Shown: positions 30,583 to 38,570, counted from the first letter of the stretch. The stretch: 44,396 nucleotides of DNA from Candidatus Uhrbacteria bacterium (GCA_018499965.2 JAHBAS020000023.1:1-44396); one strand, 5' to 3'. A program made the numbers and translations. Notes: generated by a model not told the origin, from the sequence alone.

Positions 30583-30610
30583 ACTGTATCAAAATATCCT
30601 ACATTGTCAA
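30583..30610 (-). promoter_or_regulatory. Promoter of island protein B
   Basis: Minus-strand TTGACA (30605-30610), a 16-bp spacer and TACAGT (30583-30588), with TG one base before the -10 (TGATACAGT). It implies a leader of about 50 nt with a Shine-Dalgarno sequence. Confidence 0.65.
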
Positions 30611-30645
30611 GTAAACACGACGGATAAACGAATCATCAAATTACC

Positions 30646-30674
30646 TTGACAAATCTGTCTTTTTTCGGTATACC
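30646..30674 (+). promoter_or_regulatory. Promoter of the acidic island protein
   Basis: TTGACA (30646-30651), a 17-bp spacer and TATACC (30669-30674). The leader would run about 60 nt to the GTG at 30743. It is back to back with the minus-strand promoter of protein B, a layout suited to joint control. Confidence 0.7.
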
Positions 30675-30742
30675 CGAAGCCTCTTACACGACCTTTTTCA
30701 CCCTATCCTTCTGAGTAAGAGCAGAAGAAAGGAAACAAGACA

Positions 30743-32347
30743 GTGACCACCAACGATCAGCCAAATACCAACGCCGAAACCACCAATGCCGAGCAGCAGC
30801 CGCAGGAGGATCAGAAGCTCATTCGCGTGACCTTGAAGCAAACAGGGGCAAGTGATGAATTCCCTGCGTACGCACAGCTCTGCATTCACGTATGCATCCG
30901 AACCCCTGAAACAAGGATGCGAACGCAACCCTTTATCTTCTCCAAGACCAAGGGCAGACAAATCATCCAATCCCTCCAGAAACAGGACGACAACGATCCG
31001 ATAAGGCAGCTTCAATTCGCTCCGGCCATCCAAGCACTCATTCAGCCTCAATATGTGGCTGGCCTACAATCCTGCCTTGCCGAACTCGAAGCATCGGATC
31101 TACCTGAAGGAGAAACTCGCCTCGACAAGCTCTCCAAAACGACGCCGATCCCTATTACGCCGGAAATCCTAGAAACGCTCCTGCAGGTCTACGACCACAT
31201 CTCCATCGCTTTCATCAGAGCCAAGCGAGAAATGCCTGCCCATTTCTCAATGAAGCTCACCGAGAATGACGCGGATGGGGACGCCCTTCATTTCTACTCA
31301 CGCGAAGCCTTTCGGGAAGACATCGTCAAACAACGAGACGAATTCGGATTCCTTTCGGATCATCAAGCGGCATTCTTCCTCGCGGCCATTACGCCGAATG
31401 GGGACAGCTACCCGGATATCCCCGAAGGGAAAACGGTCTACGACGACCTCGTCGCTACACGCAAAATCGAGCATCCGTGTATTCATCGCGAAAACGGAAA
31501 GGCATCCGTCATTACGGCGATACAGAATGCTCACGCGGGCATAGCGGCGAATCCAAAATGGACAGTCTGTGAAAACTGCGGCGGCTACCACTGCGGAATC
31601 CATTTCGGAATCTACGGCATCCGCCTTTTCACGGCGACAGACGTAGAGACGGCTGAAAAAATCATGCCGCTCCTCGGTTCAGTCTTCATCAACGAAGAGC
31701 AGCGCGAAACGCTCTTCGGACAGCTCTGCAGCATCAAGGCGCGGCTAGCCGACGACGAGGAAAAAGTCCGAGATAAGGAAGATGACGACGATCTGAACGA
31801 AGACGATGACCTCGATGAGGACGAGGAGAAAGCGTGGAACGGCGAGGGGTCAACACCGGCAAGCGATGACGATTCGGGGGATGATGAAGAGGATGACGAG
31901 AATCCGAATACGGACTCCCTCCATCCTGCAGTCCAACCCGATGAGATCAACGAAGATCCGAACGACGACGATGACGCCGAAGACGATCCAAAAGGCGAGA
32001 TCGAATCAGACGACGAAGACGATGCCGATAACAAGGGTAGCGAAGGTGGCGAGCATGACGATCAATCAGATACGGACGAAGCATCTCCAGAACCCGACGA
32101 CGATCACGCGGATCCGAGTGAAGGCCCAGGAGAGGCGACGCCGGAGCCGGAGAACGTGGACGGCACGACACCGTCGGATCCCGAGTCGCCACCCGTAACA
32201 CCAATCCCACCCACGCTTCGTCCGGAGCAATCAGCGCCCGCGCCCCAAGCAGACGATCAAAAAGCAGAAGAACCGTTGAATGCCTTTACGGAGCAACTTC
32301 GCACGGACCCCGTCAGAACCAACGATCAAACAACAGCTCAAACCTAA
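30743..32347 (+). CDS. Orphan island protein C, large with CxxC/H cluster and 200-residue acidic tail
   Basis: 534 residues starting with GTG, about 10 nt after GAAAGGAAA. Residues about 25-335 are a folded region. Within it, C276-x2-C279-x3-H283-C284-x2-H287 (VCENCGGYHCGIH) looks like a zinc site. Residues about 335-534 are almost entirely Asp, Glu, Pro, Ser, Gly and Asn (EDDDDLNEDDDLDEDEE and similar), surely disordered and highly negative. Parts of residues 30-215 align by eye with the next island gene (PAI...Q, then TRLDKLSK against TRFDKLVK; FGFLSDHQAAFFLAAITPN against LGHLRRQDADRIIASVNPS). There is no signal or span. No family is recognised. A DNA-mimic or chaperone-like role is conceivable but unproven. 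Confidence 0.75.
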   Translation: MTTNDQPNTNAETTNAEQQPQEDQKLIRVTLKQTGASDEFPAYAQLCIHVCIRTPETRMRTQPFIFSKTKGRQIIQSLQKQDDNDPIRQLQFAPAIQALIQPQYVAGLQSCLAELEASDLPEGETRLDKLSKTTPIPITPEILETLLQVYDHISIAFIRAKREMPAHFSMKLTENDADGDALHFYSREAFREDIVKQRDEFGFLSDHQAAFFLAAITPNGDSYPDIPEGKTVYDDLVATRKIEHPCIHRENGKASVITAIQNAHAGIAANPKWTVCENCGGYHCGIHFGIYGIRLFTATDVETAEKIMPLLGSVFINEEQRETLFGQLCSIKARLADDEEKVRDKEDDDDLNEDDDLDEDEEKAWNGEGSTPASDDDSGDDEEDDENPNTDSLHPAVQPDEINEDPNDDDDAEDDPKGEIESDDEDDADNKGSEGGEHDDQSDTDEASPEPDDDHADPSEGPGEATPEPENVDGTTPSDPESPPVTPIPPTLRPEQSAPAPQADDQKAEEPLNAFTEQLRTDPVRTNDQTTAQT

Positions 32348-32409
32348 CCAAGGAGGTCACTGTCTTCTTACCATCAAGGATCATCTCCGATCTTTGATGT
32401 CTCAACAAG

Positions 32410-32447
32410 GGCCCGCCTATCGCATACGTGCGATGAGCGGGCCTTTT
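32410..32447 (+). terminator. Rho-independent terminator of protein C gene
   Basis: Two-part stem, GGCCCGC / GCGGGCC and ATCGCA / TGCGAT separated by a 2-nt bulge, with a 4-nt loop, then TTTT. It is 62 nt after the stop. Confidence 0.85.
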
Positions 32448-32464
32448 ACGTTTCATAGCCTACC

Positions 32465-32493
32465 TTGACCTTTCCCAAAAACTCCCCTACGAT
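32465..32493 (+). promoter_or_regulatory. Promoter of island protein D
   Basis: TTGACC (32465-32470), a 17-bp spacer and TACGAT (32488-32493). The leader to the ATG at 32580 is about 80 nt. Confidence 0.6.
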
Positions 32494-32579
32494 CATCTCC
32501 TCTCGCGATTCTCCCGATCCTTTGACCTCACATTCGTCTTGATCAACGCGAAGATTAAGACATACGGAAAGAAGGCATC

Positions 32580-33257
32580 ATGCAGTACGCAGTCCAAACG
32601 ATGACGACACATTCAGAACCAATCTTCGCCCTCTCGTTCGAATTCGTTCCAGCGACACCGAGCATTCAACTACCGGATCGATTCATCGTTCGAACATCCG
32701 CCTGTATCAAACAGGTAGGTAAACCGATCGTTCGACCAGTTGGAGACCGCACGATTGACGGAGCGTTCGCTTCAAAAGTCGGAGGGTACATCTACCTATC
32801 CCTCGAACGATCCATCAAGCTCGCGGAAGAAATTGTCACGGAGTACGGGCTCAACCCCACACTGAGTAGCCTCCTGCAGCCAGCGATATTCGCCGAATTT
32901 CAAAGCATGCACCCCGTATTCGACAAACTCTGCGAGCAGCACCCCTTACCGACCCCTCTCACGCGCTTCGACAAACTCGTGAAGAGATATAGCACCAAAG
33001 AGGAGCACCCCGGGGGAGCTATTCAATGGGTCGAGACAATCCTTCGCGAAGAAATAACCTCAAAAAAAACGCTCTATTGGCTAGAACGCGTGTCGGACGG
33101 ATGGGTATTTAAATCCATCATCGCCATTCCAGATTGGACGGAACGGGTATTCCCATCTTCGGCAGAAGCTGAAAACGGCATACGCAGAATGCAAAAACTC
33201 GGACACCTTCGCCGACAAGATGCGGATCGCATCATCGCATCCGTGAATCCTTCGTAA
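32580..33257 (+). CDS. Orphan island protein D, paralogue-like short form of protein C
   Basis: 225 residues from MQYAVQTMTTHSEPIFALSF, 4 nt after AAAGAAGG. It is mixed alpha/beta with no signal, no span, and no Cys cluster or acidic tail. Several blocks line up in order with the folded region of protein C: LLQPAIFAEFQ with FAPAIQALIQ, TRFDKLVK with TRLDKLSK, and the C-terminal LGHLRRQDADRIIASVNPS with FGFLSDHQAAFFLAAITPN. The alignment is by eye and weak in between. No outside family is recognised. It has its own promoter and terminator, so it is a separate unit next to protein C and before tRNA-Gln. Confidence 0.72.
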   Translation: MQYAVQTMTTHSEPIFALSFEFVPATPSIQLPDRFIVRTSACIKQVGKPIVRPVGDRTIDGAFASKVGGYIYLSLERSIKLAEEIVTEYGLNPTLSSLLQPAIFAEFQSMHPVFDKLCEQHPLPTPLTRFDKLVKRYSTKEEHPGGAIQWVETILREEITSKKTLYWLERVSDGWVFKSIIAIPDWTERVFPSSAEAENGIRRMQKLGHLRRQDADRIIASVNPS

Positions 33258-33273
33258 GTTCTCCTCAACCTCG

Positions 33274-33320
33274 AACCCGTTTGCCGCTCTTCTCCAAGGC
33301 AAGCGGGTTTCGTGTTTTTT
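33274..33320 (+). terminator. Rho-independent terminator of protein D gene
   Basis: Stem AACCCG-TTGCC / GGCAA-CGGGTT with single-base bulges, followed by TTTCGTGTTTTTT. Confidence 0.8.
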
Positions 33321-33344
33321 AAACTTCTTATCCGATTTCTTGCA

Positions 33345-33376
33345 TCAAAAAACCGCGAGCTTATCTCGCAGTTTTT
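33345..33376. terminator. Bidirectional hairpin at the 3' end of tRNA-Gln
   Basis: 7-bp stem CCGCGAG / CTCGCAG with a short loop; six T follow on the minus strand and TTTTTCTTT on the plus strand. It begins 4 nt past the tRNA CCA end and is most likely the tRNA terminator. Confidence 0.8.
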
Positions 33377-33379
33377 CTT

Positions 33380-33453
33380 TGGCTCGGGGACGTGGGTTCG
33401 AACCACGATTCACGGCTTCAAAGGCCGCTGTCCTACCGTTAGACGATCCCCGA
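33380..33453 (-). tRNA. tRNA-Gln (anticodon TTG)
   Basis: 74 nt with encoded CCA. The acceptor stem TCGGGGA / TCCCCGA is fully paired. The D-arm GTC/GAC, the anticodon stem GCGGC / GCCGT (one G-U) and the T-arm CGTGG-TTCGAAC-CCACG are all present. The anticodon loop is CTTTGAA, so the anticodon is TTG, reading CAA (and CAG by wobble). The discriminator base is G. It has its own promoter and terminator. Confidence 0.96.
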
Positions 33454-33508
33454 AAGGTATGGCGTAGATCACGAGGCACGGCTTTCCATGCCTTCTTCCG
33501 GCCTGCGG

Positions 33509-33537
33509 ATCCTACGCGATTGTCAGGTTTTTTTCAA
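33509..33537 (-). promoter_or_regulatory. Promoter of tRNA-Gln
   Basis: Minus-strand TTGAAA (33532-33537), a 17-bp spacer and TAGGAT (33509-33514). Transcription would start about 50 nt before the mature 5' end. Confidence 0.6.
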
Positions 33538-33543
33538 GGCTTT

Positions 33544-34494
33544 CTAAAAACGCAAACGGAATACGAGATAAGCGGCATAAATACCAAGAAAAACCACGCC
33601 CTCCCAACGGCCCAGCGTATGTTTTTTTCCGATGAACATGGTCAAGAAAAGCAAAATGGAAGCCGCTACCACAAAGAAGGCATCCAATCCGTTTTCCATC
33701 GTAAATGGCAACGGACGAATCGTCGCGCTCATCCCAAGCACCCAAAAAATATTAAAGATGTTCGAACCAATGGCATTTCCGATCGCAAGATCCGCATGAC
33801 CTCGACGCGCGGCTAAAAAGGTGGTCGCGAATTCCGGAAGAGACGTACCGATGCCCACGACCGTGAGTCCGATCAACGATTCACTGAGCCCGAATACGCG
33901 CGCAATTTCTTCTGCACCGCTCACCGTCCAATTTCCACCCGCATAGAGAGAGGCGATGCCGAGAACGAGAAGGCCTAGGGATTTAGACCATGAAAATTCC
34001 TCATACTTCGCAACCTTTACATCCTTTCGACTAATCCCGAACGTGTAATACAAGTACACGAAAAAGAAACAGATCAATACCATGCCATCGATACGATCAA
34101 GGATACTATCTCCGCGACCGACGAAGAGCCCGTCGTTTCCCATCATGAACACCAAGATAGCTGCAAGGATCGCTAATGGAATCTCACGCCATACGGTGGT
34201 ACGCCGCAAAACAAGCGGCGTCACTAATGCCGTCCCTCCGAGAATGAGAAGAACGTTTGCGATATTCGATCCCATCACGTTGCCGATAGCAAGACCCGAA
34301 GTTCCTTGAAAAGAGGCCATGAGGTTCACCACGAGCTCTGGAAGCGATGTGCCGAATGCGACGACCGTGAGCCCGATAACGATCGGACTCACACGTAAAC
34401 GCTCCGCAATGGATGCAGCACCATTAATAAACCAATCCGCACCTTTGACGATACAGATGAGACCGAGAAATGCGATAGAAAGGGATAACATCAT
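33544..34494 (-). CDS. CaCA-family Na+/Ca2+-type exchanger (YrbG-like)
   Basis: 316 residues with about ten spans. Both alpha repeats of the family are clear: alpha-1 GTSLPELVVNLMASFQG and AIGNVMGSNIANVLLILG, alpha-2 GTSLPEFATTFLAARRG and AIGNAIGSNIFNIFWVLG. These carry the Glu and Asn/Ser residues that bind the cation. It exchanges Ca2+ or a similar cation for Na+ or H+. The start ATGATG overlaps the upstream TGA, so it is coupled to the unknown 149-residue protein and, through it, to the FtsEX operon. A calcium link to the Asp-repeat surface protein is only a suggestion. Confidence 0.93.
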   Translation of the reverse strand: MMLSLSIAFLGLICIVKGADWFINGAASIAERLRVSPIVIGLTVVAFGTSLPELVVNLMASFQGTSGLAIGNVMGSNIANVLLILGGTALVTPLVLRRTTVWREIPLAILAAILVFMMGNDGLFVGRGDSILDRIDGMVLICFFFVYLYYTFGISRKDVKVAKYEEFSWSKSLGLLVLGIASLYAGGNWTVSGAEEIARVFGLSESLIGLTVVGIGTSLPEFATTFLAARRGHADLAIGNAIGSNIFNIFWVLGMSATIRPLPFTMENGLDAFFVVAASILLFLTMFIGKKHTLGRWEGVVFLGIYAAYLVFRLRF

Positions 34495-34940
34495 ACCGAC
34501 GATGGCGTCGATGCATGCGCATATGATACCACTGATTGACGAAGCGTTTCCGTTAATCGCTCGAGCCGCTCCTGCGAGGATGTACCGATGAGATGCGCGA
34601 TGTCAAAAAGATCCGTATGCTCTATGGGCGCTTGCAATGCTAATTGCCATACCGGCAAAGACGTTTCCGGAATAGATGCAATGAGGTATCCGCGCTCCAA
34701 TAACCATGTGCGTAAGGCGAGATCAAAACGAGGATCCTTCATTCCAATGCGCTCAATGCCGATCGAAAAATCATCATACTCCCCCACCTCAACACGCGAA
34801 GGAATGCCACAAGCCTGCCACTCATCAAGCGACGCCTCGAGAAGATGCGGCGTGGATAAATGCACACTCACGCAAGCACCTCCGGAGATCACGAGTTCCG
34901 CAAGAAATTGATGGTTCGCATTAAAAATTAAACGAATCAT
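34491..34940 (-). CDS. Hypothetical 149-residue protein in the ftsEX operon
   Basis: 149 residues from MIRLIFNANHQFLAELVISG. The start ATG overlaps the stop of the upstream gene as ATGA, and its own TGA overlaps the exchanger start, so both ends are fixed by coupling. It looks like a small soluble alpha/beta protein (beta-rich residues 1-70, helices after 75, such as ERLERLTETLRQSVVSYAHA). No signal, span or known motif is visible. Longer in-frame starts reaching 35048 lie inside the upstream gene and are rejected. Confidence 0.75.
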   Translation of the reverse strand: MIRLIFNANHQFLAELVISGGACVSVHLSTPHLLEASLDEWQACGIPSRVEVGEYDDFSIGIERIGMKDPRFDLALRTWLLERGYLIASIPETSLPVWQLALQAPIEHTDLFDIAHLIGTSSQERLERLTETLRQSVVSYAHASTPSSV

Positions 34941-36169
34941 ATGAGGTGGCGGGCACTCGCCTGCGGGTCGCGCATGGCGATCGTCTCTGCAAAACGCCGG
35001 CGGATGTCTGATGCATGATGCGAGGTTACAGAAGCGAGGTCTTGGCACACATGACGAAGGACCTCGATCGAAGGATGACGGGACGGGATCGGAAGTTCAC
35101 CATCCAACCATGCGAGATCCGCAAGTGCGCGATGAATACGATCCGCCGCATCAAATCCATACCCCAGATCCGAAGGGAACGACGAGACGAGATCAGACGA
35201 TGCCGCAGGAGAAGGCGTTACTCGTACTCCTGGACCGTGGAGCACGCGATCCACCCCCAATGCAAACGACGATCGAAGATCGGCTGGAAGTTCATGCAAA
35301 CAACGTTCCGCCTCATGCGCATGCGAAGCACGTACGGCACGATGCAAAAAATGAAGATGGCCGTGTGCAGCTCGCCAAAGAACAAACGTCGGATCGACCA
35401 ACGCGCAAACACGACGAATAGTGGCAATATCAAGCCGGATACCGGAAAACGTATCCCGACGTGCATCTGCCATTCGATACGTACGAAGCCTATGCGACAA
35501 GCCACGCTCCCACTCTCGTTCATCCGAAGCATCAACAGAGAGTGCGGACGTGAAAAGCTCTACCCAATACCGACGCGCACGTGCATCCGTATCTTGAAAT
35601 GGAAGAGAAGAAACGGATACGAATGGCGTATGATCAGGCGAAGATACGCGAGCACGCATGAGGCGAGCGAGCTCACGACGTACCCGTTCGTCATAGAAAG
35701 GTGAACGCCAATCCGATGAAGAAACCGTCGCTCGAACGATCAATCGAAAAAGATCCGAAACGGAATAACCTCCGTGACGGATCATGATATGAACACCGCC
35801 ATCTTTGCGCTGTACGTGAAAAGAAGATTCCTCATGCGGTTCAACGCGAAGTGAACGAAGGCCTCCACGAGAAATCCACGATCGAGGAAAAGACGCATGC
35901 ACAACACGAGCAACATCTTGATTCGAAATCCCGAGATGCTCTTCAAATCCACCAACCTCGCAAACGTGATCGCCCTCATCATGCACGTCTTCCTCAAAAG
36001 AAATTGCTTCCGAAGGATCGACGCATGGACCCACGGCCTCGGTGGTAGCCATACCGAGTTCGCCGATACGGAACGGCTCCAACGCCTGCAGCAATGCCGA
36101 TCGCGAATCCATCTTCGCATGTTCATGCGAAGATATTGACGCGGCGCCCCCTCCGAAAAAATGCTCCAT
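34937..36169 (-). CDS. Hypothetical 410-residue protein in the ftsEX operon
   Basis: 410 residues from MEHFFGGGAASISSHEHAKM, 3 nt after the ftsX stop. The first 95 residues are acidic and likely unstructured. The rest (about 100-400) is rich in Arg, His, Ser and Asp, with predicted helices (HRALADLAWLDGELPIPSRH, RRFAETIAMRDPQASARHLI). There is no signal peptide or membrane span, so it should be cytoplasmic. I do not recognise a family. Position suggests a cytoplasmic partner or regulator of FtsEX. The high His/Arg content and lack of Lys (very few) set it apart from neighbouring proteins. Confidence 0.72.
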   Translation of the reverse strand: MEHFFGGGAASISSHEHAKMDSRSALLQALEPFRIGELGMATTEAVGPCVDPSEAISFEEDVHDEGDHVCEVGGFEEHLGISNQDVARVVHASFPRSWISRGGLRSLRVEPHEESSFHVQRKDGGVHIMIRHGGYSVSDLFRLIVRATVSSSDWRSPFYDERVRRELARLMRARVSSPDHTPFVSVSSLPFQDTDARARRYWVELFTSALSVDASDEREWERGLSHRLRTYRMADARRDTFSGIRLDIATIRRVCALVDPTFVLWRAAHGHLHFLHRAVRASHAHEAERCLHELPADLRSSFALGVDRVLHGPGVRVTPSPAASSDLVSSFPSDLGYGFDAADRIHRALADLAWLDGELPIPSRHPSIEVLRHVCQDLASVTSHHASDIRRRFAETIAMRDPQASARHLI

Positions 36170-36172
36170 ACC

Positions 36173-37090
36173 CTATCGTTTCAAATACTTTCCTGCAGCC
36201 AACCAGCTCGTGACACCGATCAACAACGACAACCCCCCGCCTTCGATCAGAGCCAAACGAGGCCACGCCTGTGAAAAATACGTTCGAAGCCCAGGGTCGC
36301 CGCCATACGCCGCAGTCAACATCGGATCCATCCACGCGATCCCGATAGCAACGAATCCGGCCGTAATGCCAAGTGCGATGATCGCAAGAGCAATGCCCTG
36401 AATGACGAATGGAGCCCGTACGAAAAATGAACTCGCGCCGACGAGGCGCATGATCCCGATTTCTTCACGCTGCGTATAAATCGCCACGCGGATAGAATTA
36501 AATACGATCAGCATGCCGATCAATGAAAAGATCGCGATGAGAATCGCCCCGATTTTTCGTGCATAATCTCCAATAGATCGCACACTTGCGATGGCATCCG
36601 CGTGATCGTCATACGTCTTTGATTCGATCGCATCCGTGAATTGCGGATTCTTTAACGTATCGATAATGAACGGGTAATCCGATGGCGCTCGAGCGGTAAT
36701 ACGAAGCGTGGCGCCGAGCGGGTTACCATCAAGCTCATCAAGTGCAGAAAGGATTTCCGCATCCGCCGCATGACGAGCACGGAATTGTTCGAGCGCCGCG
36801 TCTGCCTGTAAAAGCTCCACGGACTGGACTTGAGGCAATTCCGCCAAGAAAAATTTCGCCTGCGTCACCAAAGCCTCGTTGGCATTCTGCTTGAAAAACA
36901 CCGTGACATCGATTTTCTGCTCAAGGAGCTTTACGGCATTTCCGATAAGTACATTCATGCCTACGAGAAGATTCACCGACGTCAACGCCAAAACCAGCAC
37001 GATAACCGTAGCAATACCGAGCCAAGCATTCCGAAAAATATTCTGAATCGCTGCAAGAAAGACACGATGACTGTGGACAAAAATTTTCAT
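36173..37090 (-). CDS. ftsX: Cell-division ABC transporter permease-like protein FtsX
   Basis: 305 residues, usual FtsX length. Topology: a first span at about 20-45 (AWLGIATVIVLVLALTSVNL), an extracellular domain at about 50-170 (DVTVFFKQNANEALVTQAKF is the typical start), then three spans. The superfamily motif NSIRVAIYTQREEIGIMRLVGAS is intact. FtsX transmits ATP-driven motion from FtsE to peptidoglycan hydrolases outside. It starts 10 nt after ftsE with a GAGG ribosome site. Candidate hydrolase partners in this window are the RlpA-like protein upstream and the M23 peptidase at 14623. Confidence 0.95.
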   Translation of the reverse strand: MKIFVHSHRVFLAAIQNIFRNAWLGIATVIVLVLALTSVNLLVGMNVLIGNAVKLLEQKIDVTVFFKQNANEALVTQAKFFLAELPQVQSVELLQADAALEQFRARHAADAEILSALDELDGNPLGATLRITARAPSDYPFIIDTLKNPQFTDAIESKTYDDHADAIASVRSIGDYARKIGAILIAIFSLIGMLIVFNSIRVAIYTQREEIGIMRLVGASSFFVRAPFVIQGIALAIIALGITAGFVAIGIAWMDPMLTAAYGGDPGLRTYFSQAWPRLALIEGGGLSLLIGVTSWLAAGKYLKR

Positions 37091-37100
37091 GGGCCCTCAA

Positions 37101-37784
37101 TTACGTAATAAGGTATTTTCCGTGCTTCTGGTCCGAAACGATCCCGCCATCCGCAAGAGTAATCACCCGTCGACGCAGGGAATTCACGACATCGCGATTA
37201 TGCGTCACGAGCACGATCGTTGTTCCAAACTCATTAATCTTCCGAAGGAGATCAATGATGTCCTGCGTGTTTAGCGTATCAAGGTTTCCCGTCGGTTCAT
37301 CCGCGAGAATGACTTTCGGTCGATGCACGAGCGATCGCGCGATCACCACGCGCTGCTGCTCTCCGCCGGAAAGCTGACGCGGATAACGATGATGCTTCTC
37401 ATCCAATCCAACGATTTTGAGCACCTGCGGAACGATGTCTCGAATACGACGACCGGATTCACCCGCAACTTCTAAAGCGAATGCCACGTTTTCATGTACG
37501 GTCTTTTTTGGAAGCAACTTGAAATCTTGGAACACGATGCCGATCTGACGGCGTAAAAAAGGCACTTCACGCGTACGAATGTTCGTAATGTCCCAACCTC
37601 CGATCTCGATCTTCCCTCGCGTCGGACGCTCTTCGGCGATCAATAGCTTAGCGAGCGTTGTCTTGCCCGCGCCACTCTGGCCAACGATGGAAACGAATTC
37701 CCCTTGTTCAATATCCAAACTCACATCCCGCAAACTTTGGATGTTCGGATGATAGGTTTTTGAGACATTACGCAGTTTGATCAT
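37101..37784 (-). CDS. ftsE: Cell-division ATP-binding protein FtsE
   Basis: 227 residues from MIKLRNVSKTYHPNIQSLRD, the usual FtsE start. A further in-frame start at 37814 adds ten poor residues. Walker A GQSGAGKTT, Q-loop QIGIVFQDFKLLPKKTVHEN (the FtsE-specific F-Q-D-F-K-L-L), signature LSGGEQQR, Walker [11 protein letters not shown] and H-loop VTHNRD are all present. It is the ATPase of FtsEX. It lies 33 nt after the RlpA-like gene and 10 nt before ftsX. Confidence 0.97.
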   Translation of the reverse strand: MIKLRNVSKTYHPNIQSLRDVSLDIEQGEFVSIVGQSGAGKTTLAKLLIAEERPTRGKIEIGGWDITNIRTREVPFLRRQIGIVFQDFKLLPKKTVHENVAFALEVAGESGRRIRDIVPQVLKIVGLDEKHHRYPRQLSGGEQQRVVIARSLVHRPKVILADEPTGNLDTLNTQDIIDLLRKINEFGTTIVLVTHNRDVVNSLRRRVITLADGGIVSDQKHGKYLIT

Positions 37785-37817
37785 AAAGAAGATACGGGTA
37801 AAAACACAGATCACCCC

Positions 37818-38570
37818 CTACTCGACCCTTTCAACCGTCACGGCCAACGTGCCGCCGCGAGGATTTCCGATCTTCGCAAAAGCCACACGGTCCAAATCAA
37901 TCACGCGCTCCGGATGGCGCTTGCGATCCGGACCGTAATCATTCACCTTCACGATCACGAAACGAGAAGGATCATCCTGACGCGAGACTTTCAACTTCGC
38001 TCCCTTAGGCACATCCGGTGATGCCGCACACAAGCATCCTTTGTATCGATACCAAGACGCCATTCCGACTCGCATGATCCCTTCTTCGTATTGAGGTGCA
38101 ATACGAATATCCGAAAAAGCCGGAATACGATACGTCACCGAAACCCCGCCGAACGTTCCTTGCACCGTGGTTGACGCATGCTCAACGAAAACAACCGGAC
38201 GTTCTGTCGAGGTCGGCGGATGGAGCGCGCGTTCACGAATGACGAACGCTCCTTTGGCATCAATCGCATCAGCATGTCCAAACGAAATATGCACCGTATT
38301 CCCGGCAATGCGAGACGACGACGAGGCGACATCCGTCGACGTATCCACATCCTCAACTTCAACGGTCATTGTGGTTGGAGCGACGAGCGTCTTCGCGTCC
38401 CAATCCACAGAAACAGCCCCTTCAAAAAGGTCGAGATGAACCGGCCGGCCGACAAACCCCGCATCCAGCGTCAATTGCACGGTTTTTGAGGCCGCAGAAA
38501 CCGCCTTGACGCCAACCGTGAATGAAAGTAGAATCATGACCGCTACGAATCCTCTTGTGGAAGCATGCAT
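37818..38570 (-). CDS. Secreted RlpA-like double-psi beta-barrel protein
   Basis: 250 residues. A signal peptide spans about 1-26 (FVAVMILLSFTVGVKAVSAA). An N-terminal beta-rich region (27-165) of unknown type follows, then the RlpA-like barrel (about 168-250). The barrel motifs are MASWYRYKGCLCAASPDVPKG, FVIVKVNDYGP (the RlpA NDRGP motif with Tyr for Arg) and RVIDLDRVAFAKIGNPRGG. Family members are lytic transglycosylases or peptidoglycan-binding proteins at the septum. Whether this one is catalytic is unclear because the equivalent region is shortened. It directly precedes ftsEX on the same strand. Confidence 0.8.
   Translation of the reverse strand: MHASTRGFVAVMILLSFTVGVKAVSAASKTVQLTLDAGFVGRPVHLDLFEGAVSVDWDAKTLVAPTTMTVEVEDVDTSTDVASSSSRIAGNTVHISFGHADAIDAKGAFVIRERALHPPTSTERPVVFVEHASTTVQGTFGGVSVTYRIPAFSDIRIAPQYEEGIMRVGMASWYRYKGCLCAASPDVPKGAKLKVSRQDDPSRFVIVKVNDYGPDRKRHPERVIDLDRVAFAKIGNPRGGTLAVTVERVE

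Noticed and set aside
35015-35704. Plus-strand open frame of 229 codons opposite the 410-residue unknown
   Set aside because: The product is an Arg-rich shadow. The minus-strand frame is tied to ftsX and the next gene by 3-nt spacing and an ATGA overlap.
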